Shown one piece after another: positions 58,569-64,000 of a stretch of 64,000 nucleotides of DNA (its first letter is position 1; each line of letters opens with the position of its first letter). The translations under genes were made by a program, and so were the position numbers. The stretch is taken from assembly GCA_019059635.1 (NCBI GenBank), contig JAGVRJ010000013.1:682001-746000 (forward strand), written 5' to 3'. The stretch comes from Proales similis. Lineage: Eukaryota > Rotifera > Eurotatoria > Ploima > Proalidae. Under the pieces are notes generated by a model. That model had not been told where the DNA came from. It saw nothing but the letters and a program-made list of their open reading frames with translations, and searched no databases.

Positions 58569-59271
58569 ATGAACACCAGACGATTGATGGGAGCGATCTT
58601 GACAAGCGTGCTAGTGCTTCAATTGGCCAGTGCGCAACTGCCAAAAGCGGCCAATCGACAACAAGATGCCGTTTTGTCAAACAGAAGTCTCCTAGGCCGA
58701 ATGTTTTTGATGCAACAGTTGGCAGAGAGCTCAAGGCGTTTAGAGGTAAATACGTTTCTCAGTGTGTCGTGCTTGATCCGTGCCTGCCAGCCATTTGCAC
58801 ATTCGATCTTATTTAGGGATAGAGCTCGCTCGTTAATCAAATATTTGGCATTTTACGTTCAAATATTTCAAGAGCCACATTTCTCTCTCTCTCTCTCTCT
58901 GAGTCCATTTGTGCGTGCGTGCCAGGTTCATAAGCTCATTTTCACTTTTTTTTTTTCAATTTTCATCCCCAACAAACTGTGCGAGACGAGCGAAAAACAA
59001 GAACGCGCAAATAGACTCGCAGGCGTATTTTTAAATGAATCTCTAACCCCTGGCTTAATAATAGAGTCCTAGAGGAAGATGGATGGCTTTGCTGCTCGGA
59101 AGGAAATTGAGAGCTCACAATAATGACGCCAATAGACCCGCGCCTCAAAGTAAGATGCTCTTCTTCATTTTCACACACACGCGCGCACAATCGGTTCTAA
59201 TGCGTCTGCTTTCAGAGAGGATTGTTCCCTGCGAGTACGAGGAAATTCGCAATCCGTTTTTAGCGTGCTGA
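58569..59271 (+). CDS. Small secreted protein, candidate neuropeptide precursor
   Basis: Three exons, 58569..58745, 59065..59149 and 59216..59271, join in phase to 105 aa. The signal peptide is MNTRRLMGAILTSVLVLQLASA with a predicted cut before QLPKA. The middle is basic, with RR, RGR, GRK and RK sites. The last exon starts with a dibasic KR, followed by IVPCEYEEIRNPFLAC and the stop. The protein therefore ends in a 16-residue peptide with two cysteines 12 residues apart, a layout common in processed, disulfide-looped hormones. AATAAA lies at 59294-59299. I do not recognise the peptide family. It could instead be an uncleaved small secreted protein. The first intron (319 nt) is long for this window and contains a TC repeat. 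Confidence 0.65.
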
Positions 59272-59665
59272 CATTTCTACTTGTGGATCTTTTAATAAAA
59301 TAAACTCTGATCTAATAAGCAGACTAGCAATGCATGTGTTCTTTCTGTTCTATCTGAATTGGCCACATAGACTGGCACATACGCACGCCTCTCATTATTA
59401 TTTAGAACATTGAGCGAACAAGAGCGTCATTTGGCGACGAGCGCAATACGACTAGATTGGCTTAACGAAATTCCGGCGCCAGATTTAACACTACCTGTTT
59501 TCCCCCCTCCTGACCCATTCCTCTGTTCTCTCTTGTTCACTCGCTGACTCGTTTCAGTTTAATTGTGACTTGAGGCGTCGATCGATAAATAACTCAGCCC
59601 CTACTGACTTAGACTGACTTAGCCACGCATCGGCTCGCAATGTATTTCAGGTGAATTTGAATCAA
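59272..59665. other. Spacer between two small secretory/membrane genes
   Basis: Contains the poly(A) signal at 59294-59299 and no other recognisable gene. TGTATTTCAG at 59641-59650 is an acceptor-like site 15 nt before the next ATG. Confidence 0.4.
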
Positions 59666-59917
59666 ATGGGAGCAAACACGACCGATTGGAGCGAAATCGA
59701 CGAGCGGCAGTACCTAATTAGCATTGTGACGCCCCTGTTGGCCGGCCTGTTTGTGGCACTGGTCCTCGGCTGGATGCTGCTGCGCTACAAATTCGCATCG
59801 CAGCCTGTAACCAGTCAGAGTGGCACAATTTACTGCTGTCCCGAGTCTTGTTTTGAATTTTGTGGAGTGGCCACGCCGCCCAATTACTCTTACCAAATGG
59901 CTACTTCTCGCTACTGA
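59666..59917 (+). CDS. Small single-pass membrane protein with Cys-rich juxtamembrane tail
   Basis: An 83-aa open frame that I do not assign to a family. An N-terminal segment with one NTT glycosylation site (residues 4-6) is followed by one membrane helix (VTPLLAGLFVALVLGWMLL) and a basic stop. The tail carries four cysteines (YCCPESCFEFC) and ends in a Pro/Tyr-rich stretch (PPNYSYQ). The layout, an extracellular N-terminus plus a palmitoylation-type Cys cluster and a PPxY-like end, resembles small adaptor membrane proteins. An acceptor-like TTTCAG at 59650 suggests a leader intron. No obvious poly(A) signal was found close by. Real gene status is likely but not certain. Confidence 0.5.
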   Translation: MGANTTDWSEIDERQYLISIVTPLLAGLFVALVLGWMLLRYKFASQPVTSQSGTIYCCPESCFEFCGVATPPNYSYQMATSRY

Positions 59918-60200
59918 CTCACTCGAACGAACGAGCGAAAAGCCTCTAAACTACTCAGCAAGTGACTGGCTAAGCCGAAACGAAGCGAGTGAATGAACGA
60001 ACGAAATGGAGAAGCGAATGTTGTCTTAAGTGCTCAATCATGTGTTATTGTGATTACATATGTGGTCGTGCGTTGTATGAACGGCCGACAACGACGAAGA
60101 CGACGACAACAACAAAAACAATATTTAACTGCAAACTCAACTCACATTTGTTCGTTCTTTGTTGTATTTGTATTATTTGTTCGATTTTAAGCTTTACACG

Positions 60201-62140
60201 ATGCGAAGTCCGAACGAAGTTCGAGTCAAGCTGCACATCGAGTCGGCGAACGCGCTCGAGGTGAATAACATGTGGATGAGCCTCAACTATGACCAGAGGC
60301 CGACCATTTACCACATGATTGAGCATATACGCGGCAGCTGTGCCGCGCTGGCCAATGCTCACAATGATTCAGACCTTCGACTCTTTCTCGATGATTTCTG
60401 GCTTCCGCCCAACGAGAGCTCGCGTCTAGTCAGAGAGAACGACTGCATCAAGGTTCAGTTCTTTTCGAGCAAGTCGTGCAGCCCTGTGCAAAAAATGAAC
60501 ATTTCGCCCGAGGCGCACCACAACCGCCCAGAAGCCGCAGAGCTCAAATCAGAAAAGCGGGCCCATCTGGTTAAGCAAAACGAACTGATGGTTAGCGACG
60601 GCCAGAACCTGTTCGATGAGGCAAAACCAGCCTCGCCTGGTGCCAGTTCGACCGACTCAAAGCCGCAGCGGGATCTGGCTGCGCCAAGACAAGCCAAGCA
60701 GCAGGCAATCAAACCATGCTACAAAAAGTTCGCCATCGGCACCTATGTTCAAATGCTTCAGGAGGCCGACCAGCTAAACGAACGCCAAATGATCGACAAC
60801 TACTATGAGAACCTTACCAAAGAAGACAACGAGGACAAGAATGAGGCCAAACGAGCGAAAAAAAGCGGCAACAAGTCCGAACATACGGAGAGCAAGCTCG
60901 ACTCGGTCAATCTGGACCGTATCGCGTCAAGTATTAGTGCCACTGCCGGTCAAAAGTGGAAGAACTCGGCCAGAAGAGACAGCAGTGGTAAGACGCTCAA
61001 TTCGTCCAATTGTATTGTCTCGTTTGCTTTCAAGCTTGCCTGAAGCTCAATCACAGCACATCTTCTTTTCGAGCGACGACGAATCATTGGCCAACGAAAA
61101 AAACAAAGAGCAAAAGCAGGAGTCAGAACAGCAAGTCGAGCCCGCAAAGGCTAGCTACTACGAGCCAAGTAAACAAGACCAGCTGGACGCGGTCAACTAC
61201 AATCGAACTTTTATTGTCCAGGTCGGTTCAGCTTTTGCATTCACGTACCATCTTTGTTTGGCACTTTTTCTCTTTTCAGAACCCCAAAGACCTTCAGAAC
61301 TTTAAACGCGTGTTCAACCAGAGCAAGCTGAACGCGCCGAGCAGACAAGAGCTGGATGCAGCTGCACAAGAGCACGAGCTCGAGCAGCAGCAGCAGCAAT
61401 CAGAATTGGCTCAAGAAAGAATGAACGCGGATAGCGACGAAAAGAAAACTGGCATGCAGACTTCGACCAGCAGCTCGAGCATAAGCAGCACTGATAGCAA
61501 CAAGCAAGGCAAGCGAAACCGACGACCCCGGCGACGTGGATCAAAGAAGAAGGCTGAATCGCCAAGACCCGACTACGATCAGCTTAAGCCATTGATCGGT
61601 GCTCCCAAGTTGAATGATGAGCTAGCATTCCAGGTAACTTGCCTCTCAGGCCTCGACTCGTCCTTCCCGTTCGCTGACTGGCAAAACAACCCAAGGTTCT
61701 TGAGATTTCAAACAGCTTCACTCCTGAGGTGTCCCCGTTTAAGGTAGCGTTCGAGCATCATCCAAAGATGAAAGCAGAAAATTTAAAAAAAAAAACTAAT
61801 TCAAGAACGGCACTGTGGTCGGATGGGACGAAAAGACCAACGAAGTGACTCTGCAGCTCTCGAGCCGATACAACTCCGTGTTCAAGCGGCCGAACAAGTT
61901 CAACGTTGTGCTGGAAGAGACCGAAGACGAAATGGAACGGCTCAGAATGAACGAGATGAAGCCGCAAGACTCTCCAAAGCAGCAAGAGCAGGAGCACGAA
62001 GACAATTTGGTAAGAGAACGGCCTCTGTCAGAGCGGACGGCTCAGATCATCTTGTCTCACGTGGTTCTTTCAAATTAAAGCTCACTATTGACTGGAGGAA
62101 CTTGATGAACGTCAAACTTGTCAACCGATCACACGCTTAG
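60201..62140 (+). CDS. COIL: Coilin, Cajal-body scaffold protein
   Basis: Nuclear scaffold of Cajal bodies, where snRNPs and snoRNPs mature. Six exons, 60201..60987, 61046..61221, 61280..61633, 61696..61743, 61806..62009 and 62081..62140, give 542 aa (human 576). The N-terminal ubiquitin-like domain reads EVRVKLHIESANALEVNNMW to FLDDFWLPPNESSRLVREND, as in coilin. A long low-complexity middle has acidic patches and a strongly basic signal (GKRNRRPRRRGSKKK). The C-terminal atypical Tudor domain is split over four exons: PLIGAPKLNDELAFQVLEIS, TPEVSPFKNGTVVGWD, VTLQLSSRYNSV and the final LTIDWRNLMNVKLV. The start is the first ATG of the open exon. Poly(A) signal AATAAA at about 62350-62355. Confidence 0.93.
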
Positions 62141-62517
62141 GATAATTAGGCGACATCTGGTTCAGCAGCAATTTCTTCGATTTCACCCATTTTTTGTTTC
62201 AAGGCCATTTATTCATCTTTTTTTTTTATTTTATCGCCTCCCCTTCTCATCGCTATTTATATTCTTGTGTTGATTTGGCTGTTTGAGCGAGCGCCAACGA
62301 GTGCATTATTTGCCCGCCTGTTGACATTGAAGGTGAATTTTAGTGAAAAAATAAAAACTACTCAAAACTATCTCGAACCCAAAAAGCGAATACAAAACAG
62401 GGTTTATATACAAATCAGAAAATCGAGTCTGAGCCTTGTCTAGAGATCGCAGCCAGAGATGAATAGAGATTTGGATTCAAAGCTTAGAACGAAGGGTAGC
62501 CAAACAGAGTCGACAGT
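62141..62517. other. Convergent 3' region of coilin and SUPT3H
   Basis: Non-coding. The coilin AATAAA (about 62350-62355) lies beyond the minus-strand AATAAA of SUPT3H (about 62230..62225), so the two 3' UTRs are predicted to overlap in antisense. Confidence 0.5.
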
Positions 62518-63717
62518 TTAGACGAGCGATGCGGCCTTCTTACGACCCAGGGCCTGCTTGCGTTTGGATTGAATTTTGCGCGTTGCCTCGAATATGTCGC
62601 TGGCTTGAAGAGGAACTCCGCTGATTTGACTGTGTTGCTGGCGGATGTCGTGCGCCTCGACACTCGCTTCGACCAGCTCGAGCAAGAACTCTCTGGTCAA
62701 AAACCCGAGCAATTGATCGCATGCTGGGCCAAGTGGCTTGGTCTGAGCTCCGAGCTCGGCCTTCAGTCGCGAGTATTTTGATCTTGCTGTCAAATGAATT
62801 GGCAATTGAACAATTTAAGGGACGAATGGCTCTTTTGCCACCAACCTAGGCTTTTGAAAGCGGTGTGACGAAGATTGGCCAATTCAATGTACTGCTCATT
62901 GCTGAGCTTTTTGTGCTCTTTCTCGAGTCTCTAGGTGCAGAATTGAACTAAATTGGACCAAAATTGAACCTTTGCAGAGTAAATGACTAATCTAACCGCC
63001 AAATGCTTGATCTTGGCGAGATCCAGCGGCGCTTGCTTTGTCACTTGTTCGGCCAGAAACTCGCTCGGATCGATTTCTTTGATGGCGTGCATGAACTTTT
63101 GCCTGCACGTGCCCGATTTGGTCTTGTCTTTGACGGCAACTGGCGAATGAGCGAATCAAGTAAAATGGGAAAGTTGCTCTTTACTTGACGAGACATTTGC
63201 TTCGACCAAGTCGGCCTCATCCAACGGATCAGCACTCATCTGAGAGTCAATAGTCTTAACTGATTTATCGAACGTTATGAAATCAAACAGACGCCTCAGT
63301 AAGATCTTGCTTTCGTCATAAATTCAGTGCTCTGGTTCGTTTATCTCGACCGTTTCACACTTACGAAATCGTTTCTGAACACAAATATAAAGTCCACTAG
63401 CTCAATAGTGCTGCTGCCTCTCCTCTCGGCTATTGCATCCAAGCAAAACAACTGAAGCGTTTGAAGCGGCCGGAGACCGGGCTTTTTTGGTATTAAATGG
63501 ACTGTCACACTTACCATTTGTCTGAGATAGCGGAAGAGCATTTCCTGGCTGAGAAAAATCACTTCAGGCAGTGGAGGATGAAGCGTGCCCATCATGCACA
63601 TTCTGCTTTCACAATTAAATCCATAAGCCCCTTGTTCTGAACGATTCAGGCCCTTTCGTCTTACATCAGGTGGCAAATGTCCAAATTAACTCCTCGGCTG
63701 CTTTCATTCGATTCCAT
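62518..63717 (-). CDS. SUPT3H: SUPT3H (SPT3 homologue), SAGA-type coactivator subunit
   Basis: Histone-fold subunit of the SAGA/STAGA coactivator that helps deliver TBP to promoters. Exons start 63717..63665 and 63602..63515, then one ending FVFRNDF, and more down to 62518. The first histone fold reads IMCMMGTLHPPLPEVIFLSQ, RYLRQM and DAIAERRGSSTIELVDFIFV (human [26 protein letters not shown], and AAEVSQLRGARVISPEDLLF). Then come LLRRLFDF, RQKFMHAIKEIDPSEFLAEQ, EQYIELANLRHTAFKSL and the second fold PLGPACDQLLGFLTREFLLE. It ends in a basic tail (KRKQALGRKKAASLV). The exon beginning the second fold has an acceptor TTTGACAG. Minor middle exon borders are approximate. Motif order and the C-terminal fold together favour SPT3 over TAF13. 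Confidence 0.85.
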
Positions 63718-64000
63718 TTGCTTCTGTTCCTAAGCTTGAGCTCCCATCCAAATTCGCTTTCGATCTCTCTTTTCAAAGAATTGCGTAGACGACACGCGGA
63801 CACAAAACTTTCTTTGCTTAAAGCGTGCCTGTTTCTTTATTCGACATTTTTGTGTGTGTCGATTAAGTTCGATTAAATTTTTTTTGTTGAAGAATTTCGC
63901 CGGAGAAGAGGCAGAGCTGGCCCTAGTGAGCGAAATAGTAAGAGGCGAGCTCGGCGATTAGATTTGCTTGTTTGAAAAAAATTGGATGCGAGGCGCTCTC
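63718..64000. other. Right edge, SUPT3H upstream region
   Basis: No gene recognised in the last 283 bases; probably the SUPT3H promoter and start of the next spacer. Confidence 0.35.

Noticed and set aside
1-64000. Search for CRISPR arrays, bacterial operons, transposases or viral genes
   Set aside because: None seen. Spliced genes, AATAAA signals and animal protein families throughout show plain nuclear animal DNA.

Overview
This is a gene-dense stretch of nuclear DNA from an animal, most likely a protostome invertebrate with a compact genome. About 23 protein-coding genes sit in 64 kb. Most introns are only 35-75 nt with GT-AG borders, and at least two look like GC-AG. Many genes have AATAAA signals shortly after the stop codon. 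Animal identity follows from the gene set: Piezo, RasGRF, coilin, a CTCF-type zinc-finger protein, a TRIM-NHL protein of the thin/NHL-1 kind, an FMRFamide-receptor-like GPCR and a fibrinogen-domain protein. I cannot fix the phylum from sequence alone. Exon borders were read by eye from splice consensus, phase and family conservation; no transcript evidence was available.

Layout. 1-9 kb: four minus-strand genes, namely a GPCR, a fibrinogen-related gene, a three-Ig secreted protein and a TMEM26-like gene. 9.3-13 kb, plus strand: UBA2 (SUMO E1 subunit) and eEF1B. 13.9-14.5 kb, minus: an unrecognised membrane protein. 15-24.7 kb, plus: a full-length ABCA transporter and a seven-finger CTCF-like protein. 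24.9-29.3 kb, minus: a second TMEM26-like gene, COX18 and a DHRS7B-like dehydrogenase. 29.8-37.7 kb, plus: a Met/Gly-repeat secreted protein and RasGRF. 38-42.5 kb, minus: MFAP1 and an SLC5 sodium symporter. 44.1-54.3 kb, plus: Piezo. 54.6-57.9 kb, minus: COX8 and a TRIM-NHL E3 ligase. 58.5-62.1 kb, plus: a peptide-precursor-like gene, a small membrane protein and coilin. 62.5-63.7 kb, minus: the SAGA subunit SUPT3H.

The genes do not form one pathway; this is ordinary animal gene order with head-to-head and tail-to-tail pairs. The most striking feature is at the 3' end of Piezo. Two homologous, tandemly arranged terminal exons both fit the same upstream donor, and each encodes a complete version of the pore-lining inner helix and C-terminal domain. 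One matches the canonical Piezo end; the other is diverged, including at positions that line the ion exit in mouse Piezo1. This looks like an alternative-splicing switch of the pore module. Other items worth attention are a shortened CTCF-like finger array, a possible Ig-fibrinogen (FREP-like) splice between neighbouring genes, a candidate neuropeptide precursor, and a secreted protein with nine GGMNPM repeats.
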